A stretch of DNA of 64,000 bases. Source: Leifsonia williamsii (lineage in GTDB: Bacteria > Actinomycetota > Actinomycetes > Actinomycetales > Microbacteriaceae). A program made the position numbers and the translations under genes. Below, piece after piece: positions 50,032-58,896 of this stretch. Within the stretch, counting starts at the first letter, position 1. The number at the start of each line of letters is the position of its first letter. The notes under the pieces were generated by a model. The model was not told the DNA's origin. It ran no database searches and saw only the letters and a program-made list of their open reading frames with translations. The stretch covers positions 1,364,001-1,428,000 of the forward strand of contig NZ_JAROCF010000001.1 in NCBI RefSeq assembly GCF_030433685.1, read 5' to 3'.

Positions 50032-51878
50032 CCGGCGGCGCCCAGCAGTACGGTCTCACCCGCGGCGAGCTCGACGCGCTGCACGACTGCGTCGGGGACG
50101 ACGCCGCCGAGGTCCACCTCGAAGGTGCGTGTCTCGTCCGCGAGATTCGTCAGGCGGAACCCGTGGTCATCGAGCGTCCAGCTCAGCCGGTAGGCGTCCT
50201 GCTCCAGCGTCACCGTGCCGGGGCCGCAGAGCGGTGCGATGCGGAGGTCGGCGGTCAGCGACGGCCGCAGGCCCAGGTACTCGTGCATGAGCACCCACGA
50301 GAACACGCACGGGTACTCGTAGTAGTGGGCGGCGCCGTGCCAGGGCGATCCGTCGACGTAGTAGACGTGGTCCATGTCGTAGCGCTCGCCCATGACCCAG
50401 CCGTCGGTACGCCCCTGCCGGGCGACGGTCTCGAGCTGCTGCCGCAGCATCCCGCTGTTCCCCCGCGACGACCAGTAGGCCGCATCCCAGCACCAGTACC
50501 GGCCGGCGGCGCAGAGGTCATAGGGGCCGCCGTCGCCGATCTCGCTCTCGGTGTAGTCCTCGACGCGGGCGGCGAGGAAGGTCGGGAAGCGCTGGAACTC
50601 GTCGAGCTCGCGCCCGACCAGCTCGTCGACCGCGCTGACCTGTTCGGCGGTGGCCTGCCCGAGCGCGGCCGGCAGCACGTTGGCGAGCAGGTGGATGTGG
50701 TCGTGCACGCGACCGGACCGGTCCACCCAGTCGGTGAACCTTCCCGCCTCCTCGTCCCAGTAGCCCTCGGGGAGCGGCTTCACGAGAGCGGCGGTCAGCT
50801 GCGCGGCGCGCTCGCGGTACAGCACCGCCCGCTCGCCGCGGCCCAGGAGCTCCTCGAGCTGGGCGAGCAGCCCGAACGACCGGATGGCGAGCGACGCCGA
50901 CATGGTCTCGCGGCCGTCCTTGATCACCTGATCCTCGTAGTAGACGTCGGACCAGAGCCGGCCGAGCGGGTCGATGCAGCCCTCGACGAGCGAGGTGGCG
51001 CCCTCCAGCTCGCCGATGTGCTCGCCCAGCCACGCGAGGTCGCCGGTGCGGGCGATGTAGAACCAGACGGACTCGACAACCCCGATGTTGCCGGTCACCA
51101 GGAACATCACGGCGTTCTCGCGCCCGTCGAGGCTGTTGCGCCGCACGTGGTACTCGCGATCGCCGTCCGGCTGCACCGCGCACGGGTCGCGCCAGAGGCC
51201 GGTGGGATCCTCGCGCATCATCCGCAGCTGCAGCTCGATCATCCGACGGACGACGTGGAGGTCGGCTCGGTCTCCCCAGGCGAGCCTGCCTTTGATCTGG
51301 AACTCGTGGTCGACGTCGGGGTAGGTACCGAGGTACTTGTCGGCCAGGGTGCTGATCACGTACCCGGAGGAGTCGGGGTAGTCGGCTGCGACCGTGCGCT
51401 CGACGACGCTCGGCAGCATGGTTCCCCAGTAGAAGCCGGCCAGCGCGTCGGCGAGCAGCCCGCCGTCCGGGAGGTCGAGGGCGTAGGGGGCGCCGGTCAC
51501 GTCCGCGTGCGGCCGGGAGCGGTGCCGCGTGAGCCGGGCCGTCTCGCTCGCGATGGTGACCACCACGTGGTCGCCGTCCCGATGCAGCTCGATTGGCCCG
51601 TCGCCCTGGAACAGCCAGGCCGGCTCGCCGCCCTCCGGTTCGGCGGGGAGGACCCATGCCGTCCCCGCGCCGTGCAGCGGGCCGGTCGCCGCGTCCCCGG
51701 GCACGATGAAGAGCTCGCCATCGGCGTCCCCGCCATCGAGCAGCACCGCCTGTCCGCCGAACAGCCGGAATTCGATCGCGCGGTCTCCGGCCACCCTCCG
51801 CGCGGTCCAGACGTCGCCGTCGACCGGGGTCAGTTCGGCCGAGGTCGAGGGGAGGGCGGAGGATCGGAGGGTGTGCAT
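50028..51878 (-). CDS. Six-hairpin glycosidase-like protein of unassigned family
   Basis: 616 aa, no signal peptide. It has an N-terminal beta-rich region (~1-130) and then an (alpha/alpha)6-like region: FYWGTMLPSVVERTVAADYP, VVRRMIELQLRMMREDPTGL, ENAVMFLVTGNIGVVESVWF, DLCAAGRYWCWDAAYWSSRG, GERYDMDHVYYVDGSPWHGA. Trp/Asp/Tyr-rich motifs suggest carbohydrate binding, but I recognise no GH family. It heads a unit with the GH63-like enzyme and is divergent from the importer at 52020, so it probably acts on that substrate. Confidence 0.75.
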   Translation of the reverse strand: MHTLRSSALPSTSAELTPVDGDVWTARRVAGDRAIEFRLFGGQAVLLDGGDADGELFIVPGDAATGPLHGAGTAWVLPAEPEGGEPAWLFQGDGPIELHRDGDHVVVTIASETARLTRHRSRPHADVTGAPYALDLPDGGLLADALAGFYWGTMLPSVVERTVAADYPDSSGYVISTLADKYLGTYPDVDHEFQIKGRLAWGDRADLHVVRRMIELQLRMMREDPTGLWRDPCAVQPDGDREYHVRRNSLDGRENAVMFLVTGNIGVVESVWFYIARTGDLAWLGEHIGELEGATSLVEGCIDPLGRLWSDVYYEDQVIKDGRETMSASLAIRSFGLLAQLEELLGRGERAVLYRERAAQLTAALVKPLPEGYWDEEAGRFTDWVDRSGRVHDHIHLLANVLPAALGQATAEQVSAVDELVGRELDEFQRFPTFLAARVEDYTESEIGDGGPYDLCAAGRYWCWDAAYWSSRGNSGMLRQQLETVARQGRTDGWVMGERYDMDHVYYVDGSPWHGAAHYYEYPCVFSWVLMHEYLGLRPSLTADLRIAPLCGPGTVTLEQDAYRLSWTLDDHGFRLTNLADETRTFEVDLGGVVPDAVVQRVELAAGETVLLGAAG

Positions 51879-51916
51879 GGGGTGCTCCTTCGTCGGGGCC
51901 GGGGTCGTAGATCAGT

Positions 51917-51955
51917 TTGCAACTTTCTATTGCAACTTTGCAAGATGGTTTGCAA
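51917..51955. promoter_or_regulatory. Four TTGCAA sites, LacI-type operator region
   Basis: TTGCAA occurs at 51917-51922, 51930-51935, 51938-51943 and 51950-51955. The middle pair gives a near-palindromic TTGCAACTTTGCAA 14-mer. The sites lie between the divergent glycosidase unit and the importer operon and are likely bound by the LacI regulator at 55287-56342, which would control both. AT content here is much higher than in the flanks; promoters of both directions probably overlap. Confidence 0.68.
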
Positions 51956-52019
51956 TACTCACCTCGGAGCCCCGGCGCATCGCCGGTCCTGCCATCGATC
52001 AGAGAGGATCCCGATAGCA

Positions 52020-53360
52020 ATGATTCCTTCACGCATCCGCTCGCGGCGCCTGGCCGCACGGGCCGGTGCCCTCGTTCTCGGCCTCGCGGTCACCGCCGGA
52101 GCCCTGACGGCGTGCAGCAGCTCCTCCGGGGACACCGGCGGAGACAAGACCATCACCGTGTGGGGCTGGGGCGACCCGGTCAAGGGCATGAAGGCCGCCG
52201 TCCCCTCCTTCGAGAAGGCGCACCCCGGCGTCACGGTGAAGGTGCAGGATGTCGGCAACCCTGCGATCTGGGACAAGATCACGACCGGCATGGCCGCCGG
52301 CGGGTCCGGCCTCCCGGACGTCATGGACATCGGCGCCGACTACATGAGCAACTACCTCGAGACGTTCCCGGACGGATTCGCCGACCTCACGCCCTACGGT
52401 GCCGACGAGCTCGAGAAGGACTTCCCGACCGGCCTCTGGGGCGGCGCGCAGAAGGCCGACGGACACCAGTACGGCATCCCGTTCGAGGTGAACACCAGCC
52501 TGATCTTCTACCGCACCGATCTGTTCCAGCAGGCGGGCGTCGACCCCGCCGCCATCACGACCTGGGACCAGATGCTGGACGCGGGCAAGAAGATCAAGGC
52601 CGCGACGGGCGCCTCCCTGTTTGCCGTCGACAAGGCAGCGACTCAGGCCGATGCCGCCAACTTCTGGCAGATGCTCGCGCGCCTGGACGAGACCTTCTTC
52701 TTCGACAAGAAGGGCGACATCGCCTTCAGCAGCGAGGGCGGCGTCAAAGCGCTGGAGTACCTGAAGGAGGCGAACGACGCCGGCCTGATCGCCGACGTTC
52801 CGCAGAGCCAGGGCACCACCTCGCAGGCCAAGGGCGAGACGCCCGTCGCTCTGCTGCCGCTGGCCTCGTGGGCGGTGAACACGTTCGCGAACGACGCCCC
52901 CGACATGAAGGGCAAGTGGGCGGTACGCACACCGCCGGCCGTCGAGCAGGGCGGGCTCACCTCGGCCTCCGCCGGCGGCACCTACCTCACGGTCGCGAAG
53001 TCCAGCAAGAACCCGAAGGAGGCGTACGAGTTCGTGAAGTACTCGATGGCCACGCTGGAGGGGCAGCAGGAGGTCTACAAGGGCGGAGGGCTCTTCCCGA
53101 GCTTCCGCCCCATGTGGGACACCGACGTCTTCAAGCAGGACAACGCGTACTTCGGCATCAACACGAACGATCTCGTGATCGACGCGCTGAACCAGAAGAC
53201 GCCGCCGGACTACTACACCAAGGACTACGCGAAGGCGCTCAAGGCCTACGACGACGCGCAGACCCAGGTGCTGGTGAGCGGCGCCGACCCGAAGAAGGCC
53301 CTCGACGAGGCTGCCGACCTGCTTGCGCAGCAGACCGGCCGGAAGATCGCGAAGAACTGA
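52020..53360 (+). CDS. ABC sugar transporter substrate-binding lipoprotein
   Basis: 446 aa. Basic signal peptide with lipobox LTAC (Cys32), then a MalE-like SBP family 1 protein: KTITVWGWGDPVKGMKAAVP, PFEVNTSLIFYRTDLFQQAG, GLFPSFRPMWDTDVF. Ligand unknown; the divergent intracellular glycosidases suggest an oligosaccharide taken up intact. ATG 52020 follows AGAGGATCCCGATAGCA, a moderate ribosome-binding site. A strong hairpin follows the gene before the permeases. Confidence 0.93.
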   Translation: MIPSRIRSRRLAARAGALVLGLAVTAGALTACSSSSGDTGGDKTITVWGWGDPVKGMKAAVPSFEKAHPGVTVKVQDVGNPAIWDKITTGMAAGGSGLPDVMDIGADYMSNYLETFPDGFADLTPYGADELEKDFPTGLWGGAQKADGHQYGIPFEVNTSLIFYRTDLFQQAGVDPAAITTWDQMLDAGKKIKAATGASLFAVDKAATQADAANFWQMLARLDETFFFDKKGDIAFSSEGGVKALEYLKEANDAGLIADVPQSQGTTSQAKGETPVALLPLASWAVNTFANDAPDMKGKWAVRTPPAVEQGGLTSASAGGTYLTVAKSSKNPKEAYEFVKYSMATLEGQQEVYKGGGLFPSFRPMWDTDVFKQDNAYFGINTNDLVIDALNQKTPPDYYTKDYAKALKAYDDAQTQVLVSGADPKKALDEAADLLAQQTGRKIAKN

Positions 53361-53366
53361 CCGACC

Positions 53367-53397
53367 GGCGCGGGTGCGGAGCTTCCGCACCCGCGCC
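53367..53397 (+). terminator. Intra-operon hairpin between binding protein and permease
   Basis: GGCGCGGGTGCGGA (53367-53380) pairs perfectly with TCCGCACCCGCGCC (53384-53397) around a GCT loop, six bases after the binding-protein stop. As in the operon at 10.5 kb, it would raise binding-protein over permease output. Confidence 0.75.
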
Positions 53398-53414
53398 CCG
53401 ACCTCGGAAGAAGC

Positions 53415-54341
53415 ATGTCCACCCTCACCCGCACCACGCAGGCTCCAGCCCGGGCGCAGGTCGGCACCAGACGGCGCCGCCCGCTCTGGCCGCGGCTCGT
53501 GCCGTTCGTGTTCCTCGCGCCCGTGATCGTCCTGTTCCTGGGCTTCAAGGCGTACCCGGTCGTGTACGCGCTCTACCTCAGCTTCACCTCGAACAAGGGC
53601 GGCATCGACGCCTTCGTGGGCGTCGACAACTACATCCGGCTGTTCGGGGATCCGCTGTTCGCACGGGCGCTCGTCAACACCGTCGAGATCCTCGTCATCC
53701 AGGTCCCGGTCATGCTGGTGCTGGCCGTGCTGCTCGCCGTCGCCTTCAACTCAAAGCTCCTGAAGGCGCGGGCGCTGCTGCGGGTGGCGTACTTCGTCCC
53801 GATCGTCATGGGCCTGGTCGCGTACGGCATCCTGTTCTCCGCGCTGCTGAACTACCAGGACGGCTTCCTGAACTTCCTGCTCAGCTCGGTCGGCCTTCCC
53901 AAGGTCCCCTGGCTGGCCGACCCGACGTGGGCGAAGGTGTCGATCATCCTCGCTCTCACCTGGCACTACACCGGCAACAACGCGGTGATCTACCTCGCAC
54001 AGCTGCAGTCCATCCCCGAGGAGCTGTACGAGGCGGCGTCGATGGACGGCGCCACCCGCCGTCAGCAGTTCTGGTACGTCACCCTCCCCGGACTGCGCCC
54101 GGCGCTCATCCTGACCGTGATCCTGTCGACCATCGGCACCCTCCAGCTCTTCGACGAGCCGTACGTGCTCACGGGCGGCGGGCCGGACAACGCGACCCTC
54201 ACCATCGGCATGTACCTCTACAACAACGCCTTCAAGTACTTCGACTTCGGGTACGCCTCCGCCATCGCCTACGTGCTCACGGCCATCGTCGCCGTGTTCT
54301 CGATCGCCCAGCTCGTCATCCTGCGCAGGAGGAACGCATGA
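53415..54341 (+). CDS. Sugar ABC transporter permease, MalF type
   Basis: 308 aa with six predicted membrane segments starting at LWPRLVPFVFLAPVIVLFLG. The EAA loop is ELYEAASMDGATRRQQFWYV, and DEPYVLTGGGPDNATLTIGM is the conserved late loop. The ATG is preceded by TCGGAAGAAGC. It overlaps the second permease (ATGA). It shows no unusual features. Confidence 0.93.
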   Translation: MSTLTRTTQAPARAQVGTRRRRPLWPRLVPFVFLAPVIVLFLGFKAYPVVYALYLSFTSNKGGIDAFVGVDNYIRLFGDPLFARALVNTVEILVIQVPVMLVLAVLLAVAFNSKLLKARALLRVAYFVPIVMGLVAYGILFSALLNYQDGFLNFLLSSVGLPKVPWLADPTWAKVSIILALTWHYTGNNAVIYLAQLQSIPEELYEAASMDGATRRQQFWYVTLPGLRPALILTVILSTIGTLQLFDEPYVLTGGGPDNATLTIGMYLYNNAFKYFDFGYASAIAYVLTAIVAVFSIAQLVILRRRNA

Positions 54342-55252
54342 CCGCCGCGACAGCAGCGCCCGTCCGCGAGGCGGGCCGAACCGAACCTCGGCCTGGGCGC
54401 CGTCCTGCCCGGCGCAGCAGGCTCGTCTCGCGCACGGACCGGATCCTCAGCGCTGTGCTGACCACCGTGATCGCCCTCGGCGCGCTCGTCATGATCGGGC
54501 CCTTCATCTGGCTCTTCGTCGCGACGACGCACAACACCGCCGACATCTTCTCCTCGCCGCCGGCCCTGTTGCCGGGCGGACGGTTCTGGGACAACCTGAC
54601 CGGGCTGCTCCAGTCGGTGCAGTTCGGCGACGCCATCCGGAACTCGCTCGTCGTATCGGTGACATACACGGTGCTCGGGCTGATCGTCTGCAGTTCGGCC
54701 GGCTACGCGTTCGCGAAGTTCCGTTTTCCCGGGCGCAACCTCATGTTCGGGCTGCTGATCGCCTCCCTGGCGCTGCCCGGCCAGGTGACTCTCGTTCCGC
54801 TGTTCAAGATCATGGTGCAGCTGGGCTGGCTGAACTCGTACCAGGCGCAGATCGTGCCCGACCTCGCCCTGCCGTTCGGCATCTTCCTCATGCGGCAGGC
54901 CATGCAGGCGGTGCCGGACGAGTTGTTGCAGGCGGGGAGGGTGGACGGTGCCGGCGAGTTCCGCATCTTCTTCCGCATCGTGCTGCCGACCATGAAGCCC
55001 TCGCTGGCCGCGCTCGCGATCTTCCTCTTCCTTGCACGGTGGAACGACTTCGTCTATCCGCTGATCATCCAGCGCACCCCGGACGCGTACACGCTGCCGG
55101 TCGCCCTGGCGACCTTGCGCGGGATCGGCACCACCGACTACGGCCAGCTGCTCACGGGCACGTTCCTGTCGATCCTCCCCGTGCTCGCCATGTTCCTGTT
55201 CCTGCAGCGCTACTTCGTCGCCGGGCTGCTCGGCGGCTCGGTGAAGCAGTAG
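54338..55252 (+). CDS. Sugar ABC transporter permease, MalG type
   Basis: 304 aa. A ~35-residue Arg/Pro-rich cytoplasmic tail comes before six membrane segments (LTTVIALGALVMIGPFIWLF first). EAA loop ELLQAGRVDGAGEFRIFFRI, tail LFLQRYFVAGLLGGSVKQ. The start overlaps the preceding gene. The operon continues after 34 bases with its LacI regulator; the ATPase is not encoded here. Confidence 0.93.
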   Translation: MTAATAAPVREAGRTEPRPGRRPARRSRLVSRTDRILSAVLTTVIALGALVMIGPFIWLFVATTHNTADIFSSPPALLPGGRFWDNLTGLLQSVQFGDAIRNSLVVSVTYTVLGLIVCSSAGYAFAKFRFPGRNLMFGLLIASLALPGQVTLVPLFKIMVQLGWLNSYQAQIVPDLALPFGIFLMRQAMQAVPDELLQAGRVDGAGEFRIFFRIVLPTMKPSLAALAIFLFLARWNDFVYPLIIQRTPDAYTLPVALATLRGIGTTDYGQLLTGTFLSILPVLAMFLFLQRYFVAGLLGGSVKQ

Positions 55253-55286
55253 CGCTTGTAGGCTTTCGACGGAGAGGAAGACAACC

Positions 55287-56342
55287 ATGGCGATGGACGC
55301 ATCATCGGGAGATGCGCCGGTCAAGCGCCGCCGGGCCTCGCTCGGGTCGGCGAACCTTGCCCAGGTCGCGCAGTTGGCCGAGGTCAGCGAGGCGACCGTG
55401 AGCCGGGTCCTCAACCGCAAGTACGGCGTGTCCCCGGCGACCCGTCAGGCGGTGGAGGAGGCCCTCCGCGAGGTCGGCTACGAGCGCCCGATGAACAACG
55501 AGCTCGTGCTCATGCTCACGCCCAACCTGCTCAACCCGATCTTCGCCCAGCAGGCCGACAAGATCGAGAGCGAGCTGAGCCCGCACGGTCTGAAGTCGAT
55601 CATCTGCCAGGTCTACCCCGGCACCCCGCAGGAGCGGGACTATGTGGAGGCGCTGATCGACTCCGGTGTCGCCGCGATCGTCTTCCTGTCGGCGAGCAAC
55701 ACGCTGTTGAAGGCCGACCACCGCGTCGTGCAGCTCATCGCCTCTCGAGGCATCCCGTTCGTAAGCATCAACGGCGGCTTCCCCGAGACGGTGGCGCCGG
55801 TCGTCTCCACCGACGACTGGCGCGCGGCGGAGATCGCGGTCGCGCACCTTCACGACCTCGGGCACCGACGGATCGGCATGCTCGCAGGACCGGTCGACAA
55901 CATCCCCGCCGACCGTCGGGTCGACGGCTTCATCCAGGCCATGGAGCGCCGCGGTATCGACGACCCCGAGCAGTTCGTCGCACGCAAGCACTTCAATTTC
56001 GAGGGCGGGCAGCAGGCCGCTTCCGCGCTGCTGGCGCTCGGGGTCACCGGACTCGTCGCATCGAGCGACGAGATGGCCCTCGGGGCGTACCGGGCGGTCG
56101 CTCGTGCCGGACTGAGTGTTCCCCACGACGTCTCGGTCATCGGCTACGACGATTCGGCGCTCCTCGACTTCACCGCGCCGCCCCTGACGACGGTGCGGCA
56201 GCAGACCGAGCGGATCGCCGAGAACGTGGGCCGGATCGTGACGTCTCTGATCGCGCAGCGTCCGGTCGGCACCGACGAGATCCTGATCGACCCCGAGCTC
56301 CACCTGCGCGGCTCGACCGCCATCCCGCCGGTCCAGGGCTGA
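55287..56342 (+). CDS. LacI-family transcriptional regulator
   Basis: 351 aa. A basic extension (VKRRRASLGSAN) precedes the HTH LAQVAQLAEVSEATVSRVLN and hinge region (GYERPMNNELVLML). Sensor domain: VVSTDDWRAAEIAVAHLHDL, VIGYDDSALLDFTAPPLTTV. GGAGAGGAAG stands before the ATG. It is the last gene of the importer operon and likely binds the TTGCAA sites at 51917-51955, making a loop of self-control. Confidence 0.93.
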   Translation: MAMDASSGDAPVKRRRASLGSANLAQVAQLAEVSEATVSRVLNRKYGVSPATRQAVEEALREVGYERPMNNELVLMLTPNLLNPIFAQQADKIESELSPHGLKSIICQVYPGTPQERDYVEALIDSGVAAIVFLSASNTLLKADHRVVQLIASRGIPFVSINGGFPETVAPVVSTDDWRAAEIAVAHLHDLGHRRIGMLAGPVDNIPADRRVDGFIQAMERRGIDDPEQFVARKHFNFEGGQQAASALLALGVTGLVASSDEMALGAYRAVARAGLSVPHDVSVIGYDDSALLDFTAPPLTTVRQQTERIAENVGRIVTSLIAQRPVGTDEILIDPELHLRGSTAIPPVQG

Positions 56343-56390
56343 TCAGCGCCACCGCTCCCGTCGCCGCCACGCACCCGCTAGCCTGACCCC

Positions 56391-56948
56391 GTGCTGATCT
56401 ACTCCATGGGCGTCTCCGCGGACGGGTTCATCGCCGACGATGAGGGCGGGTTCGCCTTCACGACGCCGAGCGACGAGCAGTTCCGGTTCCAATTCGCGCA
56501 GACCGCCGAGCTGGGCGGGTACCTCATGGGGCGCCGGCTCTACGAGACGATGCGGGTGTGGGAGACCGACGCCTCCCTCCGCGGCACAGGTATCGGCGCC
56601 GCGTTCGCCGACGCCTGGGCCGCGCTGCCGAAGGTCGTGTTCAGCCGCACGCTGAGCGCGGTGGAGGGCAACGCCCGGCTCGCCGAGGCGCCGCTCGCCG
56701 ACGAGATCGCCGCGACCGTGGCGGCCACCGGCAAGGACGTGTCGATCGGAGGCGCGGACCTGGCCGCCGAGGCGATCGCCCTGGACCTCGTCGACGAGTA
56801 CCGCCTCTTCCGGCACCCCGTGGTCGTCGGCGGCGGCACCCGCTACTGGCCGCCGCTGCCCGCGCCGCTGCAGCTCGGGCTGGTCGGCACGCGGACGTTC
56901 GGCGGGCGCGTGGTGTACGAGCAGTATCGTCGGCTGCGGTACGCCTAG
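56391..56948 (+). CDS. Dihydrofolate reductase-like family protein (RibD C-terminal domain)
   Basis: 185 aa, RibD_C/DHFR-like fold: MGVSADGFIADDEGG, GGYLMGRRLYETM, VVFSRTLSAV, DVSIGGADLAAEAI, DEYRLFRHPVVVGGGTRYW. Function unlike true DHFR; these proteins are NADPH-binding reductases of unknown substrate. TAGCCT (56379-56384) lies six bases before the GTG, so the mRNA is probably leaderless. It stands alone between the LacI gene and the next leaderless gene. Confidence 0.9.
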   Translation: MLIYSMGVSADGFIADDEGGFAFTTPSDEQFRFQFAQTAELGGYLMGRRLYETMRVWETDASLRGTGIGAAFADAWAALPKVVFSRTLSAVEGNARLAEAPLADEIAATVAATGKDVSIGGADLAAEAIALDLVDEYRLFRHPVVVGGGTRYWPPLPAPLQLGLVGTRTFGGRVVYEQYRRLRYA

Positions 56949-56995
56949 GGGCTGACCCGCGTGACGCCGGAACCCCGCGGCGTACCGTGTGCCCC

Positions 56996-57466
56996 GTGCA
57001 GACCTTCCTGCCCTACCCGTCCTTCGCGCGCAGCGTGCGCGTGCTCGACCGCGCCCGGATGGGCAAGCAGCGGGTGGAGGCGCTGCAGGTCCTGCGCGCT
57101 GTCACCGTTCCCGGGTACGGCTGGCGGCACCATCCCGTCGCGAAGATGTGGCGCGGTTACGTGCCCGCGCTCACCAAGTACGCGCTGGAGTCGGCCGATG
57201 CGTGGATCGAGGCCGGTCACGCCGACACCGTCCGGCCGCAGGTGCTGGCGTTCGCGCCCGAGGTGGAGGGGATGGCGCAGGAGGAACTGGAGCTCCCGCC
57301 CTGGATCGGCGACACCGCCTTCCACCTCAGCCACCAGTCGAACCTCGTGCGCAAGGACCCGGAGTTCTACCGCGCGTTCTTCCCCGACGTGCCCGACGAC
57401 CTCCCGTACGTGTGGCCCGCCGCTCAGGAGGGCCGGCAGCAGGCCGCGGATCAGGGCCGCCCGTAG
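56996..57466 (+). CDS. MSMEG_6728-family protein (pyrimidine-dimer-glycosylase-like)
   Basis: 156 aa starting MQTFLPYPSFARSVRVLDRA, characteristic of the MSMEG_6728 family related to T4 endonuclease V-like pyrimidine dimer DNA glycosylases; GKQRVEALQVLRAV, GWRHHPVAKMWRGYVPALTK and LSHQSNLVRKDPEFYRAFFP are the conserved helices. A DNA-repair role is inferred only from the family. TACCGT is seven bases before GTG 56996. It overlaps the convergent beta-propeller gene by 16 bases. Confidence 0.9.
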   Translation: MQTFLPYPSFARSVRVLDRARMGKQRVEALQVLRAVTVPGYGWRHHPVAKMWRGYVPALTKYALESADAWIEAGHADTVRPQVLAFAPEVEGMAQEELELPPWIGDTAFHLSHQSNLVRKDPEFYRAFFPDVPDDLPYVWPAAQEGRQQAADQGRP

Positions 57467-58896
57467 GACAGGAAGTACGGGCTCTGCGTCTCACCGCCTC
57501 CCGACGCCTTCACGGTGAAGTACCCGAACGCCGCGAACCGCCGCCCGTCGCGCACCGACGGCCGCACGGTGATGTAGTCGCCCCACCGCGGCTCGCTGCC
57601 CGCCCCGGCGGTCGCCGTCGAGGTGTCGCGGAAGTAGACGACGTAGTCGCCGAGGATGCCGAAGCACGAGTTGGGGTAGTCGCTGCTGCCGCCGACCGCG
57701 ACGCCGTAGCCGACGTCTCCGTTCGGTCCGATCGCCAGGCAGCCGTAGGCGAAGGCGTAGTCGTCGTTCCAGACCTGGCGCTCCTCCAGTCGGGTCCACG
57801 AGGTGCGGTCCACGCGGGCGAGGCGCACGTGGGCGTTCTTGAAGGTGGGGGAGTCGCCGCTCCCGCTCGCTGCGGCGTCCCACGCGATCCACAGGTCGTC
57901 GCCGCGGACCACCGAGGCCGAGACGTTCGCCACGCCGCGGGTGAGCCAGTCGATGCCGTCAGGATCCTTCGAGGAGAGATCGGTCGCGGTCGGGAACTGG
58001 CCGACCGTGATGTCGTGGAAGGAGTACACGCCGGCGCCGTCGTCGAAGAACATCGCCTGAAGGGTTGAAGCGTCCTTGATCGCGACCGAGTAGACGTTCG
58101 ACGGGTTCTGCTGCGATAGGCACGAGAACTGGTACATCGCGTCGAGCGGATCGGTGTAGCCGTAGCCGAGCGCGCCTCCCGCCGCCAGCTCCTGCAGACT
58201 CAGCGAGACCACGATGCGACCTTTGCCGACGAGGTTCGTCGTCAGGTAGAGGTGGGACTCGTCGAAGGCGAGGTCCTGCCGGTCGGTCGCGGTCTTCGGG
58301 GCGCCGAACATCGACGAGGTGAAGTCCCACACGGTCCACGCCGTCTTCACGTCCGCCGCCACGTCCTTCGCCGCCGCGACGGCCAACCGGAACGTGCCGT
58401 CGCCGGAGCCGTCGGTGCCGTGCTGCATCATCCACGCGAACAGGTCCCGGTGGGGCACGTACGTCATCACCTGGTCGACCGCGCGGCCCACCGCTGCGGG
58501 CAGGAACGCGGTCGGGTCGACGTCGGTGAAGCTCCCGCCGCCGTCCGTCGACACCGACAGATACGAGTTGCCGAGCATCAGCACGACGTCGCGCTCGCCG
58601 TCGGCGCCGGTGGGGTCGGGAGGCTGCAGCACGCCCCGCGGCGGCGTCACCGGCGTGTAGGTCTCGAACACCACCTCCCCACGTTCGCCGGGCGCGGTGG
58701 GGGAGGGCGCGGTCGGCGGCGACTGATCGACGGGCTCCCCTGGCTTGAACGGGATGCCCTTGCGCTGCACGCGCTCGTCGAGGCCGCGCTCGGCCAGCCG
58801 GCGGCGCGGCTTCGGCAGCAGCTCGGGCTCGTGCGTGCTGGGCCGCAGCCCTTCTCCGCGCTGGAGCTTGCGCTCCTCGCGCTGCTGCTCGCTCAT
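57451..58896 (-). CDS. Large beta-propeller-like (sialidase/BNR-type) protein of unknown function
   Basis: 481 aa. The first ~75 residues are charged and Pro-rich (SEQQREERKLQRGEGLRPST...). The rest has repeated strands and Asp-box-like units (SVSTDGGGSFTDVDP; FDESHLYLTTNLVGKGRIVV; LARVDRTSWTRLEE), suggesting a six- or seven-bladed propeller. There is no signal peptide, so export is not evident. No catalytic motif is seen. It overlaps the small membrane-protein gene upstream (ATGA), so the two are coupled and may act together. Confidence 0.75.
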   Translation of the reverse strand: MSEQQREERKLQRGEGLRPSTHEPELLPKPRRRLAERGLDERVQRKGIPFKPGEPVDQSPPTAPSPTAPGERGEVVFETYTPVTPPRGVLQPPDPTGADGERDVVLMLGNSYLSVSTDGGGSFTDVDPTAFLPAAVGRAVDQVMTYVPHRDLFAWMMQHGTDGSGDGTFRLAVAAAKDVAADVKTAWTVWDFTSSMFGAPKTATDRQDLAFDESHLYLTTNLVGKGRIVVSLSLQELAAGGALGYGYTDPLDAMYQFSCLSQQNPSNVYSVAIKDASTLQAMFFDDGAGVYSFHDITVGQFPTATDLSSKDPDGIDWLTRGVANVSASVVRGDDLWIAWDAAASGSGDSPTFKNAHVRLARVDRTSWTRLEERQVWNDDYAFAYGCLAIGPNGDVGYGVAVGGSSDYPNSCFGILGDYVVYFRDTSTATAGAGSEPRWGDYITVRPSVRDGRRFAAFGYFTVKASGGGETQSPYFLSYGRP

